Assembly: GCF_003336425.1 (NCBI RefSeq)
Contig: NZ_QEIO01000056.1
Location: forward strand, 1-32,427
Origin: Marinitenerispora sediminis
Lineage (GTDB): Bacteria; Actinomycetota; Actinomycetes; Streptosporangiales; Streptosporangiaceae
Direction of reading: 5' to 3'
Length of the DNA: 32,427 nt
Position 1 is the first letter of the stretch; each line of letters begins with the position of its first letter. Below are positions 16,776 through 27,213 of this stretch, in pieces. The position numbers and the translations under genes are program-made. The notes below the pieces were generated by a model that was given only the letters and a program-made list of their open reading frames with translations, did not search any database and was not told the origin of the DNA.

Positions 16776-18545
16776 GTGCGTCAACGGGTTCTGACGATGA
16801 CCGCGATCGGCGCCGCCGCCGCGCTGCTGCTGAGCGCGTGCGGCGGCGGTGGCGGCGGTGACGGCGACAGCGCCGGCGGAGCGGAGTTCAACCAGGGGCT
16901 CACGGAGGTCACCAACCCCTCCGACCAGAGCGGCGGCACGCTGCGCTTCGCCATCAGCGCCAACGTCGAGAGCACCGACCCGGGCAACACCTACTACGGC
17001 TACGTCTGGAACTTCAGCCGCTACTACGCCCGCACCCTCTACACCTACGCCGCCCAGCCGGGCGAGGCGGGCCGCGAGGTGGTCCCGGACCTCGCCGAGG
17101 ACATGCCCGAGGTGAGCGAGGACGGGCTCACCTGGACGGTGCGGCTGAAGGAGGGGCTGCGCTACGAGGACGGCTCGCCCATCGTCGCCGAGGACATCAA
17201 GTACGCCATCGCGCGCAGCAACTTCGGCGAGCAGGCGCTGCCCAACGGTCCGAAGTACTACCAGCAGCTGCTGGCCGACAGCGACGACTACGAGGGCCCC
17301 TACGCCAACGAGGACGACCCGCTGGCCGGGTTCGACGGCATCGAGACACCGGACGAGCGCACCCTGGTCTTCCACCTCAAGGAGCCGTTCTACGACTTCA
17401 CCTATGTCATGGTGCCGCCGCAGAGCGCGCCGGTCCCGGCCGAGGCGGACCGGGGCGAGCAGTACCAGGCGCGGGTGGTCTCCTCCGGCCCCTACCGGTT
17501 CGAGGACGACTGGACCCCGGGCAACGGCCTCACCCTGGTGCGCAACGAGGAGTGGGACCCCGAGACCGACCCGGTCCGCACGGCGCTGCCGGACCGGATC
17601 ACGCTGGAGGAGGGGATCGAGCAGAACGAGATCGACCAGCGGCTGGTCAACGGCCAGCTCGACGTCGACCTCGGGGGCACCGGCCTCGGTCCGGCGATGA
17701 AGGGGCAGCTCGTCACCGACGAGGAGGCGCGCGCCAACATCGACAACCCGGAGAACGGCGCGCACTACTACCTCGCCGTCAACACGCAGGTGGAGCCGTT
17801 CGACGACCAGGCGTGCCGGCAGGCCGTGCAGTACGCCCTCAACCGCGACGCGGTGCAGCGGGCCTGGGGCGGCGAGATCGGCGGGAGCATCGCCACCCAG
17901 GTACTGCCTCCGATGATCGCCGGGGCCAACCCCGATCTCGACCTGTACCCCTCCGAGGACAACACCGGCGACATCGACATGGCGCGTGAGAAGCTCGCCG
18001 AGTGCGGTGAGGACGGCGGGATCTCCGCCAACATCGGTGTGCGCGCCGACCGCCCGGCCGAGGTGGCCGCCGCCGAGGCCATCCAGGAGGCCCTGACCCG
18101 CGCCGACATCGAGGTGAACATCCGGCAGTACCCGTCGGACACCTACACCAACACCCAGGCGGGCTCGCCGTCGTTCGTGCACGAGAACGAGCTCGGGCTG
18201 ATGATCTACGGCTGGATGCCCGACTGGCCGACCGGCTACGGCTACATGAGCCAGATCCTGGACGGCGACGCGATCAAGGAGGCCGGCAACTCCAACCTCT
18301 CCGAGCTGGACGACCCGGAGATCAACGAGCTGTTCGACGAGGTCATCACCGTGGAGGACCCCGACGAGCAGGCGGAGATCTACGCCCAGATCGACGAGCT
18401 GGTGATGGAGCAGGCCGTCATCGTCCCGATGGTGTTCCACAAGGCGGTGCTGTACCGCCCGGACAACCTCACCAACGCCTACTTCAACCCGAGCTGGAAG
18501 ATGTTCGACTACGCGGCGCTGGGCACCTCGGAGACGGGGTCCTGA
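16776..18545 (+). CDS. Peptide-type ABC transporter substrate-binding lipoprotein (copy 1)
   Basis: This 589-residue lipoprotein belongs to the family 5 (DppA/OppA) binding proteins, which capture peptides or related solutes outside the cell. The signal peptide ends in the lipobox LLSAC, with Cys22 as the lipidated residue, followed by a Gly-rich linker. The mature fold starts at GGTLRFAISANVESTDPGNTY; LTWTVRLKEGLRYEDGSP, ending in DIKYAI, is typical of the family. The GTG at 16776 has GAAAGG 9 nt upstream. It is about 70% identical by eye to the second copy at 20839. A strong hairpin after the stop separates it from the permease genes, so it is probably expressed as its own unit and may supply a second specificity to the same permease. 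Confidence 0.95.
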   Translation: MRQRVLTMTAIGAAAALLLSACGGGGGGDGDSAGGAEFNQGLTEVTNPSDQSGGTLRFAISANVESTDPGNTYYGYVWNFSRYYARTLYTYAAQPGEAGREVVPDLAEDMPEVSEDGLTWTVRLKEGLRYEDGSPIVAEDIKYAIARSNFGEQALPNGPKYYQQLLADSDDYEGPYANEDDPLAGFDGIETPDERTLVFHLKEPFYDFTYVMVPPQSAPVPAEADRGEQYQARVVSSGPYRFEDDWTPGNGLTLVRNEEWDPETDPVRTALPDRITLEEGIEQNEIDQRLVNGQLDVDLGGTGLGPAMKGQLVTDEEARANIDNPENGAHYYLAVNTQVEPFDDQACRQAVQYALNRDAVQRAWGGEIGGSIATQVLPPMIAGANPDLDLYPSEDNTGDIDMAREKLAECGEDGGISANIGVRADRPAEVAAAEAIQEALTRADIEVNIRQYPSDTYTNTQAGSPSFVHENELGLMIYGWMPDWPTGYGYMSQILDGDAIKEAGNSNLSELDDPEINELFDEVITVEDPDEQAEIYAQIDELVMEQAVIVPMVFHKAVLYRPDNLTNAYFNPSWKMFDYAALGTSETGS

Positions 18546-18550
18546 CGCCC

Positions 18551-18577
18551 CGGGGCGGCCCCCGCGGGGCCGCCCCG
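18551..18577 (+). terminator. Hairpin terminator after binding protein copy 1
   Basis: A perfect 12-bp GC stem (18551-18562 with 18566-18577) with a 3-nt loop CGC begins 5 nt after the stop codon. Confidence 0.75.
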
Positions 18578-18643
18578 ACGCGGGTCCCTCCCTAGGGGAC
18601 TCACCCGATTCCGCGGCGGGCCCGTAGGTGCGAGACTGGATAT

Positions 18644-19168
18644 ATGCCGACGCAGATCCCGTTCGAAGGTCCGATGCTCGGAGCGGCCCTCACCATCGTG
18701 GGCCTGCTCGTCTCCTGGGTGGTGTGGCGCCGCCGCGGCGCGGCCGCCGGGCTGCGCGGCGTGGCGTGGTCGCTGCTGCCGCTCGCGGCCGGGCTCATGG
18801 GCCTCATGTCCATCCTGTGGCGGCTGGTCCGCGACCTCGCCGGCTTCTTCGCCGGCCTGGTGTTCAACCCGGTCGTGTGGGCCGGGGTGGCGGTGGCCGC
18901 GGTCGCCGTGGTGCTGTGGGTGGTCTCGGGCGTCATGCGGGCCCGGGGCCTGGGCGTCCGCGAGCGGCGCCCGTCCGGCGGCGGCGCGGCGAAGCCCGCC
19001 GCCGGCTCCGGCGACCGGCCGGCCGTGGGCGGCGCGGGCCCGGCCGCCGGCGCCGCACCGGGTGCGGCCGGCGCGGCGGGAAAGAAGCCGCGCACCGGCG
19101 CCGCCTCATCAGGCGACGACGACTTCAGCGACATCGAGGAGCTGCTCCGCCGCCGCGGCATCGGCTGA
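18644..19168 (+). CDS. Small membrane protein with acidic C-terminal tail, unknown function
   Basis: This 174-residue protein has three likely membrane helices (about residues 10-28, 41-62 and 76-100), a Gly/Ala/Pro-rich linker (about 108-155) and a charged end (DDDFSDIEELLRRRGIG). Short membrane proteins with this DIEELLRRRGI-type tail occur in other actinomycetes, sometimes mislabelled as cellulose synthase; I know no proven function. The ATG at 18644 lacks a clear Shine-Dalgarno. A GAGACT 6 nt upstream could be a weak -10 box for a leaderless start. It sits between copy 1 of the binding protein and the permease genes, and a terminator hairpin follows it. Confidence 0.85.
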   Translation: MPTQIPFEGPMLGAALTIVGLLVSWVVWRRRGAAAGLRGVAWSLLPLAAGLMGLMSILWRLVRDLAGFFAGLVFNPVVWAGVAVAAVAVVLWVVSGVMRARGLGVRERRPSGGGAAKPAAGSGDRPAVGGAGPAAGAAPGAAGAAGKKPRTGAASSGDDDFSDIEELLRRRGIG

Positions 19169-19223
19169 CCGGAACCGGCCTCGCCCCGCGTCCCGGACCG
19201 CCGGCGCCGCGCGCCCCCTGGTG

Positions 19224-19246
19224 ACCCGCCTGCCGCAGGCGGGTTT
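19224..19246 (+). terminator. Hairpin terminator with short T-run
   Basis: ACCCGCCTGC and its reverse complement lie 1 nt apart (19224-19233, 19235-19244) and are followed by TTT and a T-rich stretch. It closes the unit of the small membrane protein, 55 nt after its stop. Confidence 0.75.
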
Positions 19247-19474
19247 CCGTGTTGTTAGGGGGCGGCACGGGAGGGGCGCTGGCGGGCGAAGACTCCCGCG
19301 GGCCGGGGATCCGCCCAGTTGAGGCGCGCCTCTGCCGCTCCTCGGGGGTTCTCGGGCACACTCGGTGGCGCGACGCCGCCCGCGCCATGTTACGAGAAGT
19401 GACGGAACTATGAGGCTCGAATCACGATTGAGCTACAAGCAGACAAATTGGACGTTCTGCAAGCTACTGGAGCG

Positions 19475-19480
19475 TACATT
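19475..19480 (+). promoter_or_regulatory. Candidate -10 box of the permease operon
   Basis: TACATT lies in the A/T-rich patch upstream of dppC. TTGGAC at 19449-19454 is a -35-like hexamer, but the 20-nt spacing is long. The proposal is tentative. Confidence 0.35.
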
Positions 19481-19706
19481 GATCGCCGTGCACGTTGACG
19501 TGTTGGGCACGCGGCGCAGGCGTCCACCTGGGGATCCGGGTGGACCGCGGTCGCGCGCCTTTGGCAGTGGGCCGCCCGTTCACTGTCAGTGACGGCCGCT
19601 CCGGCCGGGCCGCCCGGCCCGGGACCCGCGGACCGGCCGCCGTCCGGACCATCCGCCGGACTCGACACCGCAGCCACAAGCGGAGTAGTGGGGGAGAAGT
19701 GGTGCC

Positions 19707-20732
19707 ATGACCGCGCCTTTGGACGCATCCGAGTCGGCCGACCGGGCCGAACCGGAGGCGATCACCCACGGCGTTCGCAACACGGCGAACCGCTCCCTGC
19801 GCCAGATCGCGTGGCAGCGGTTCCGCCGCGACAAGGTGGCCCTGGGCGGCGGGATCGTCGTGGCCCTGCTGGTCCTCATCGCGCTCCTCGCGCCGCTGCT
19901 CACCCGGTGGTTCGGCTACCCGCCCAACGAGTTCCATCAGAGCCTGATCGACCCGCTCACCGGCGGCGTGCTCCGCGACCCCAGCGACCCCATGGGCGGA
20001 CTGGACCCGATGGGCGGCATCAGCGCCGACCACCTGCTCGGACTGGAGCCGGTCAACGGCCGCGACCTGTTCAGCCGGATCGTCTACGGCGCGCAGATCT
20101 CCCTGCTCGTCGCCTTCGGCGCCACCGTGCTGTGCGTCGTCATCGGCACCTTCCTCGGCGTCATCGCCGGCTACTTCGGCGGCTGGGTCGACGCCGTCAT
20201 CAGCCGGGCCATGGACATCTTCCTGGCCTTCCCGCTGCTGCTGTTCGCCATCGCGCTGGCCGGCGTGATCCCCGACGGGGCGTTCGGGCTGCAGGGCAAC
20301 GGGCTGCGAGTCGGCGTCATCATCTTCATCATCGGGTTCTTCAACTGGCCCTACATCGGCCGGATCGTGCGCGGCCAGACCCTCACGCTCAAGGAGCGGG
20401 AGTTCGTCGAGGCCGCCCGCAGCCTGGGCGCGAGCAACTCCTACATCCTGTTCCGCGAGCTGCTGCCCAACCTGGTGACGCCCATCCTCGTCTACTCGAC
20501 GCTGCTGATCCCGACCAACATCATCTTCGAGGCGTCGCTCTCCTTCCTCGGCGTGGGCATCAACCCGCCGACCCCCAGCTGGGGCGGCATGCTGTCCAAC
20601 TCGCTGCAGTACTACACGACGTCTCCCCATTTCGTGATCATCCCGGGCCTGGCCATCTTCATCACCGTGCTGGCGTTCAACCTGCTCGGCGACGGCCTGC
20701 GCGACGCCTTCGATCCCCGCTCGACCGACTGA
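19707..20732 (+). CDS. Peptide-type ABC transporter permease, DppC-like
   Basis: This 341-residue inner-membrane permease belongs to the DppC/OppC family. A cytoplasmic N-terminus (1-45) contains the OppC-N pattern QIAWQRFRRDKVALGG. The first helix (about 46-66) and an extracellular segment (67-125) are followed by five helices. The ATPase-docking EAA loop is EFVEAARSLGASNSYILFRELLPNL, given here as residues 232-256. FEASLSFLGVGINPPTPSWG is a family signature. GGGGAG lies about 12 nt before the ATG at 19707. The order is unusual: dppC comes first, then a binding protein, then dppB. Confidence 0.95.
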   Translation: MTAPLDASESADRAEPEAITHGVRNTANRSLRQIAWQRFRRDKVALGGGIVVALLVLIALLAPLLTRWFGYPPNEFHQSLIDPLTGGVLRDPSDPMGGLDPMGGISADHLLGLEPVNGRDLFSRIVYGAQISLLVAFGATVLCVVIGTFLGVIAGYFGGWVDAVISRAMDIFLAFPLLLFAIALAGVIPDGAFGLQGNGLRVGVIIFIIGFFNWPYIGRIVRGQTLTLKEREFVEAARSLGASNSYILFRELLPNLVTPILVYSTLLIPTNIIFEASLSFLGVGINPPTPSWGGMLSNSLQYYTTSPHFVIIPGLAIFITVLAFNLLGDGLRDAFDPRSTD

Positions 20733-20838
20733 GCCGAAGAGCGCCGCGACCGCCCGGCCCCACCGGTGCCGGCGGTACGCGCCGGGGCGACGCACCCCCA
20801 CCAGAACCCATCCCGCAGCGCGCGAGAAAGGCAACAAC

Positions 20839-22620
20839 GTGAGGACCCAGAGGACATCCAGGAAACCCGCCCTCGGCGCCGTCGCCGTCGGCGCGGCGGC
20901 CACCCTGCTGCTGAGCGCCTGCGGCGGTGGCGGCGGTGGCGGGGGCGGCGGCGAGGCCGTCGGCAGCTACGACCAGGGCAGCACCGAGGTCGTCAACGCC
21001 TCCGACCAGGCCGGCGGGACGCTGCGCTACGCGATGTCCTCCGACATCGAGTCGCTGGACCCCGGCAACACCTACTACGGCTACGTGTGGAACTTCAGCC
21101 GCTACTACGCCCGCACCCTCTACACCTACAGCCCCGAGCCCGGCACCGGAGCGACGCAGGCGGTCCCCGACCTCGCCGAGGACATGCCCGAGGTCAGCGA
21201 CGACGGCCTGACCTGGACCGTCCGGCTGCGCGAGGGCCTGGTGTACGAGGACGGCTCGCCCATCGTCGCCGAGGACATCAAGTACGCCATCGCGCGCAGC
21301 AACTTCGGTGAGCAGGCGCTGCCCAACGGCCCGAAGTACTTCGCCGCCCTGCTCGCCGACAGCGACGACTACGAGGGGCCCTACGCCAACGAGGACGACC
21401 CGCTGGCCGGGTTCGACGGCATCGAGACACCGGACGAGCGCACCCTGGTCTTCCACCTCAAGGAGCCCTTCGCCGACCTCGCCTACGTCCTGCTGCAGCC
21501 GCAGACCGCGCCGGTCCCGGCCGACGCCGACACCGGCGAGCAGTACCAGGAGCACGTCGTCTCCTCCGGCCCGTACAAGTTCGAGGGCGACTGGAAGCCG
21601 GGCAGCGGCATCACCCTGGTGCGCAACGAGGAGTGGGACCCCGAGACCGACCCGATCCGCCCCGCGCTGCCCGACCGCATCACCGTCGAGGAGAGCATCG
21701 AGCAGAACGAGATCGACCAGCGGCTGGTCAACGGCCAGCTCGACGTCGACCTCGCCGGCACCGGTCTCGGCCCGGCGATGAAGGGCCAGGCCATCACCGA
21801 CGAGGCGCGCCGCGCCAACATCGACAACCCCGAGACCGGCGCGCTGCGCTTCGTCGCGGTGAACACCGTCGTCGAGCCGCTGGACGACGTCGCCTGCCGC
21901 CAGGCGGTCCTGTTCGCGGCCAGCCAGGAGGGCCTGCAGCGGGCCTGGGGCGGCGAGGTCGGCGGATCCATCCCGACCCAGATCATCCCGCCGGCGATCA
22001 ACGGCTCCGACCCGAGCATCGACCTGTACCCGTCCGAGGGCCGCACCGGTGACCTCGACGCCGCCCGCGAGAAGCTGGAGGAGTGCGGCGAGGGCGACGG
22101 CTTCAGCACCAACATCGGCGTGCGCGCCGACCGCCCGACCGAGGTCAACGCGGCCGAGTCACTGCAGGAGAGCCTCGCCCGGGTGGGCATCGAGGCCGAG
22201 ATCAAGCAGTACCCGTCGGACACCTTCACCAACACCCAGGCCGGCGCGCCGGACTTCGTGCACGACAACGACCTCGGGCTGATGATCTACGGCTGGATCC
22301 CCGACTGGCCGACCGGCTACGGCTTCATGAGCTCCATCGTCGACGGTGACAACATCCGCGACGCCGGCAACTCCAACCTCGCCGAGCTGGACGACCCGGA
22401 GATCAACGAGCTGTTCGACGAGGTCGTGCGCACCGAGGACCCGGAGGAGCAGGGCCGCATCTACAGCGAGATCGACCGCCTGGTCATGGAGAACGCCGCG
22501 ATCCTGCCGATCGTGTTCGAGAAGTCGGTGCTGTACCGGCCGCAGAACGTGACCAACGTGTACTTCCACGCCGGGTGGTCGATGTACGACTACATGCCGC
22601 TCGGCACCACCAACGAGTAG
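20839..22620 (+). CDS. Peptide-type ABC transporter substrate-binding lipoprotein (copy 2)
   Basis: This 593-residue family 5 binding lipoprotein is a paralogue of the product at 16776. The lipobox LLSAC ends at Cys28 and is followed by a run of ten glycines, a flexible tether. The GTG at 20839 is preceded by GAGAAAGGCAAC, nearly the same ribosome-binding region as copy 1, so the duplication included the leader end. Long segments are identical to copy 1 (for example GPYANEDDPLAGFDGIET), whereas the middle part and the C-terminal third differ more, consistent with altered substrate preference. It lies inside the permease operon, 106 nt after dppC. A stable hairpin and a short leader-like ORF follow before dppB. 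Confidence 0.95.
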   Translation: MRTQRTSRKPALGAVAVGAAATLLLSACGGGGGGGGGGEAVGSYDQGSTEVVNASDQAGGTLRYAMSSDIESLDPGNTYYGYVWNFSRYYARTLYTYSPEPGTGATQAVPDLAEDMPEVSDDGLTWTVRLREGLVYEDGSPIVAEDIKYAIARSNFGEQALPNGPKYFAALLADSDDYEGPYANEDDPLAGFDGIETPDERTLVFHLKEPFADLAYVLLQPQTAPVPADADTGEQYQEHVVSSGPYKFEGDWKPGSGITLVRNEEWDPETDPIRPALPDRITVEESIEQNEIDQRLVNGQLDVDLAGTGLGPAMKGQAITDEARRANIDNPETGALRFVAVNTVVEPLDDVACRQAVLFAASQEGLQRAWGGEVGGSIPTQIIPPAINGSDPSIDLYPSEGRTGDLDAAREKLEECGEGDGFSTNIGVRADRPTEVNAAESLQESLARVGIEAEIKQYPSDTFTNTQAGAPDFVHDNDLGLMIYGWIPDWPTGYGFMSSIVDGDNIRDAGNSNLAELDDPEINELFDEVVRTEDPEEQGRIYSEIDRLVMENAAILPIVFEKSVLYRPQNVTNVYFHAGWSMYDYMPLGTTNE

Positions 22621-22653
22621 TCGTCCCGTCCCTTCGATCCAGTCAGAAGGCAG

Positions 22654-22719
22654 GTGAAGTCCGCGGGGGCGGCCGGGCCGCGCACGGCCCGGCCGGCCCC
22701 CAGCGGCCGGCCACGTTGA
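22654..22719 (+). CDS. Possible 21-codon leader ORF coupled to dppB
   Basis: A GTG at 22654, 3 nt after AGAAGG, opens 21 codons rich in Gly, Ala, Pro and Arg. The frame ends at a TGA (22717-22719) that overlaps the probable TTG start of dppB (22716-22718). It runs straight through the hairpin at 22665-22701. This could be a translated leader that opens the hairpin and hands ribosomes to dppB. The ribosome-binding spacing is short and the composition is what GC-rich non-coding DNA would also give, so this is a hypothesis. Confidence 0.35.
   Translation: MKSAGAAGPRTARPAPSGRPR
22665..22701 (+). promoter_or_regulatory. Stable intercistronic stem-loop between binding protein 2 and dppB
   Basis: A 16-bp GC stem with one bulged C (22665-22680 with 22685-22701) closes a CGCA loop, 45 nt after the binding-protein stop. 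It has no T-run. Such hairpins often protect the upstream message or lower downstream expression, which would give an excess of binding protein over permease. Confidence 0.65.
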
Positions 22720-23729
22720 TCGCATACATCCTCCGTCGTCTCGGGGCCGGCGCCCTGCTGCTCGTCATCGTCACGCTGGTGACCTTCGGGATCTTCTACG
22801 TCGTGCCGCGCCTGGCCGGGCAGACCACCGAACAGCTCGCCACCATGTACGTCGGCCGGGCCCCCACGCCCGAGGCCATCCAGGCCACCATCGACCGCCT
22901 CGGCCTGGACCAGCCGATCGCCCTGCAGTTCTGGGAGTTCCTCAAGGGCATCTTCGTCGGCGCCGAGTACCAGTTCGGGCGCAACGTCGTCGAGTGCTCG
23001 GCGCCCTGCTTCGGCTACTCCTTCCAGAACTACCAGGAGGTCTTCCCCGAGATCGTCCGCCGGCTCCCGGTGACCTTCTCCCTGGCGATCGGGGCGGCCG
23101 TCATCTGGCTGGTCGGCGGCGTCACGGTCGGCATGGTCTCCGCCATCAAGAAGGGCAGCGTCTTCGACCGCATCGCCATGGGCATCGCCCTGGCGGGCGT
23201 CTCGCTCCCGGTGTTCTTCACCGGCCTGCTCGCCCTCGCCTTCCTCGTGCACGCCTGGGGCATCTTCCCCTCGCCCGGCTACACCCCCTTCCTGAACAAC
23301 CCGGTCGCGTGGGCGACCGGCCTCGTCCTGCCCTGGCTGACGCTGGCCTTCCTGCACGCCGCGATGTACGCGCGCCAGACCCGCGCGGGCATGCTGGAGA
23401 CCATGGGGGAGGACTACATCCGCACGGCGCGCGCCAAGGGGCTGAAGGAGCGCACCGTGGTGTTCAAGCACGGACTGCGCCCCACCCTGACCCCGATCCT
23501 CACCATCTTCGGCCTGGACCTCGGGCTGGTGCTCGGCGGCGCGGTGCTGACCGAGCAGGTGTACTCGCTCAACGGCATCGGGCGCTACGCGGTCCAGGCC
23601 ATCGTGCAGAGCGACCTCCCCGTCATCCTGGGCGTCACCCTGTTCGGGGCGTTCTTCGTGGTGGTCTGCAACCTCATCGTCGATCTGCTCTACGCCTGGG
23701 TGGACCCGCGGGTCCGCGTCGCGGGGTAG
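22716..23729 (+). CDS. Peptide-type ABC transporter permease, DppB-like
   Basis: This is a 337-residue permease of the DppB/OppB family. The first helix follows directly after IAYILRRLGAGALLL. A long extracellular segment (about 35-115) carries Cys94 and Cys98, and the remaining helices follow. The EAA loop EDYIRTARAKGLKERTVVFKHGLRPTLTP is near residues 231-259. The frame stays open upstream to 22575 inside the binding-protein gene, but no ATG or GTG suits the conserved N-terminus. The TTG at 22716 gives the family-typical start and overlaps the stop of a possible leader ORF. No ordinary ribosome-binding site lies next to it. A small sequencing error near the start cannot be excluded. Confidence 0.9.
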   Translation: MIAYILRRLGAGALLLVIVTLVTFGIFYVVPRLAGQTTEQLATMYVGRAPTPEAIQATIDRLGLDQPIALQFWEFLKGIFVGAEYQFGRNVVECSAPCFGYSFQNYQEVFPEIVRRLPVTFSLAIGAAVIWLVGGVTVGMVSAIKKGSVFDRIAMGIALAGVSLPVFFTGLLALAFLVHAWGIFPSPGYTPFLNNPVAWATGLVLPWLTLAFLHAAMYARQTRAGMLETMGEDYIRTARAKGLKERTVVFKHGLRPTLTPILTIFGLDLGLVLGGAVLTEQVYSLNGIGRYAVQAIVQSDLPVILGVTLFGAFFVVVCNLIVDLLYAWVDPRVRVAG

Positions 23730-23733
23730 CGCG

Positions 23734-23753
23734 CGGCGGCCCCGCGGCCGCCG
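23734..23753 (+). terminator. Short hairpin after dppB
   Basis: An 8-bp perfect stem (CGGCGGCC/GGCCGCCG) with loop CCGC starts 4 nt after the dppB stop. It may be a partial terminator or processing element before the ATPase gene. Confidence 0.4.
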
Positions 23754-23829
23754 TCGGCAGACCCGCCCACCACGACACCACCGCGCCTCCGTCCGTTTGG
23801 GAGGCGGCCGAGCAGAAGGAAGACCGGCA

Positions 23830-25677
<1,848 letters not shown>

Positions 25678-25682
25678 ACCGC

Positions 25683-25716
25683 GCGGGGGAGGCGGGCAGC
25701 CGCCCGCCTCCCCCGC
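25683..25716. terminator. Bidirectional hairpin terminator between importer and exporter
   Basis: A perfect 15-bp stem (25683-25697 with 25702-25716) with loop AGCC lies 5 nt after the ATPase stop, between two convergent units. It can act on either strand. Confidence 0.8.
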
Positions 25717-25779
25717 TCACGCGCCCAGCGTGGCGGCGGCCCGCCGCGCGGCTCGGCCGTCCCGCCGCGGCCGGAGGCC

Positions 25780-27213
25780 TCAGTACCCGCCGCGGGTCCG
25801 CCGGGCGGCCGGACGGCTGCGGCGCCCCGCCCCGGCCAGGCCGCCGCGCTGGAAGGCCCGCACCAGCTCGCCGCCCAGGTTGGCGCCGGCGCCGAGCGCC
25901 AGGCCCACCGCCACCGCCTCCGACACGCTCAGCAGACCCGCCACCGGGTCGCCGAGGCTGATCTGCAGCAGGCCCCGGTACAGGATGCTGCCGGGCAGCA
26001 GCGGCGCGATCGAGGGGATGATGTAGGGCAGCACCGGCCGCTGGGTGCGCCGTGCCAGCCAGTGCGAGATCACCCCGATCACCACCGCGCCCGCCGCGGT
26101 CCCCACGACCGGTGGCACGTGCAGCGTCGCCGGGCTGGCCAGGGTGGCGTAGACGACCCAGATCAGGATGCCCATCACCGCGGTGGCCGGCAGCATACGG
26201 GGAGGGACGGCCAGGGAGATCGCGAAGGCGACGGCGATCCCCGCCGCGCTCAGCAGCACCGCCGGTTCGAGAGAGGTGCCGGCCGAGGGGAGGCTGTCCA
26301 GCTTCATGTCGACGCCGAGCCGCACGGCGGTGTAGGCCACGGCGCCCACCCCGGACACGATCGCGCCCAGGGTGAAGAACACCTCCAGGAGCCGCGCCGA
26401 CGCCGACACGTAGCTGCCGCTGATCCCGTCCTGCAGGCTGGAGACCAGCGGCCGGCCGGGGAGCAGCGCCATGATGTTACCGGTGATGACCGCGCCGGCC
26501 TGCAGGCCGAGGTCGAGTTCCGAGCTCGCCCACAGCAGCGCCACCCCCATGCTGGAGGCCAGCACCGCCGCCGCCGTCATCTGGTAGAACTCCGCCACCC
26601 CGCGCTTGGCCAGGAAGACCGACGCGCGGTCGCCCAGCACCGTCGCGGCGAAGGCCGCCGCGGCGACGATGAACTGGCCGCCGACCATGAGGCTGGCGCT
26701 GAAGGCGATGAGGCCGAACGCCGTCACCAGCAGCCAGTGCGGATACGGCGGGCGGGCGCGCTTGATCATGCGCAGCCGGGCGATCGCCCCCTCCAGCTCC
26801 ACCTGGCCCAGCGCGGCGTCCTGCACCAGCGTGTGCAGCTCGTTCACCCGGAAGTAGTCCAGCGTGCGCCGCCGCACCACGCGTTCGCCGGTGACCGGCG
26901 GGTGGTCGCCCCCCGGGTGGCAGGACAGCGTGAGGGCGGTGAAGGTGACCGAGACCTCGCTGCGCGGCAGCTCGAAGGCCACGGACAGGCTGAGCATCGC
27001 CTCGCTCACGGCCTCCGTGGCCTCGCCGCTGGCCAGCAGGAGCTCGCCGACCCGCAGCACGAGGTCGATGGCGCGGGGATCGGGAAGCTCGACGGCGTCG
27101 TCGTCGAGGCCGTCGGCGCCCAGTTCGGTCTCTCGGGCGGCGCGCCAGTCCCGGAGCCGGCTCAGCAGGTTGTACTCGTTCAGCGGGGCGGGCCGCTGTG
27201 GTCGCTGCGCCAT
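25780..27213 (-). CDS. Threonine/serine exporter, ThrE family
   Basis: This 477-residue membrane protein belongs to the ThrE family, known from Corynebacterium as a threonine/serine exporter. The cytoplasmic N-terminal domain (about 1-160) carries LLLASGEATEAVSEAM and VSVTFTALTLS. About ten hydrophobic helices follow, including a loop GNIMALLPGRPLVSSLQDGISGSYV near 258-282 and LPYIIPSIAPLLPGSILYRGLLQ near 400-422, both typical of the family. The last 25 residues are Arg-rich. The ATG at 27213 is the only reasonable start; a GAGGAGG lies about 15 nt upstream, rather far. The family assignment is firm, but the exported substrate here is not proven. Confidence 0.93.
   Translation of the reverse strand: MAQRPQRPAPLNEYNLLSRLRDWRAARETELGADGLDDDAVELPDPRAIDLVLRVGELLLASGEATEAVSEAMLSLSVAFELPRSEVSVTFTALTLSCHPGGDHPPVTGERVVRRRTLDYFRVNELHTLVQDAALGQVELEGAIARLRMIKRARPPYPHWLLVTAFGLIAFSASLMVGGQFIVAAAAFAATVLGDRASVFLAKRGVAEFYQMTAAAVLASSMGVALLWASSELDLGLQAGAVITGNIMALLPGRPLVSSLQDGISGSYVSASARLLEVFFTLGAIVSGVGAVAYTAVRLGVDMKLDSLPSAGTSLEPAVLLSAAGIAVAFAISLAVPPRMLPATAVMGILIWVVYATLASPATLHVPPVVGTAAGAVVIGVISHWLARRTQRPVLPYIIPSIAPLLPGSILYRGLLQISLGDPVAGLLSVSEAVAVGLALGAGANLGGELVRAFQRGGLAGAGRRSRPAARRTRGGY

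Larger units (their letters stand above)
19169..19706. other. Long intergenic region upstream of the permease unit
   Basis: This 538-nt region has no convincing gene; a 71-codon open frame at 19495-19710 is Arg-rich and starts without a ribosome-binding site. After a terminator at 19224-19246, positions about 19388-19490 are strikingly A/T-rich for this genome. They contain TACATT at 19475-19480, a -10 candidate. CACGT-TG-ACGTG, an interrupted palindrome, is at 19491-19502. The likely transcript leader before dppC is about 220 nt. Confidence 0.45.

Noticed and set aside
19495-19710. 71-codon plus-strand frame before dppC
   Set aside because: It has no ribosome-binding site, is Arg/Gly-rich, and overlaps the dppC start and leader region.
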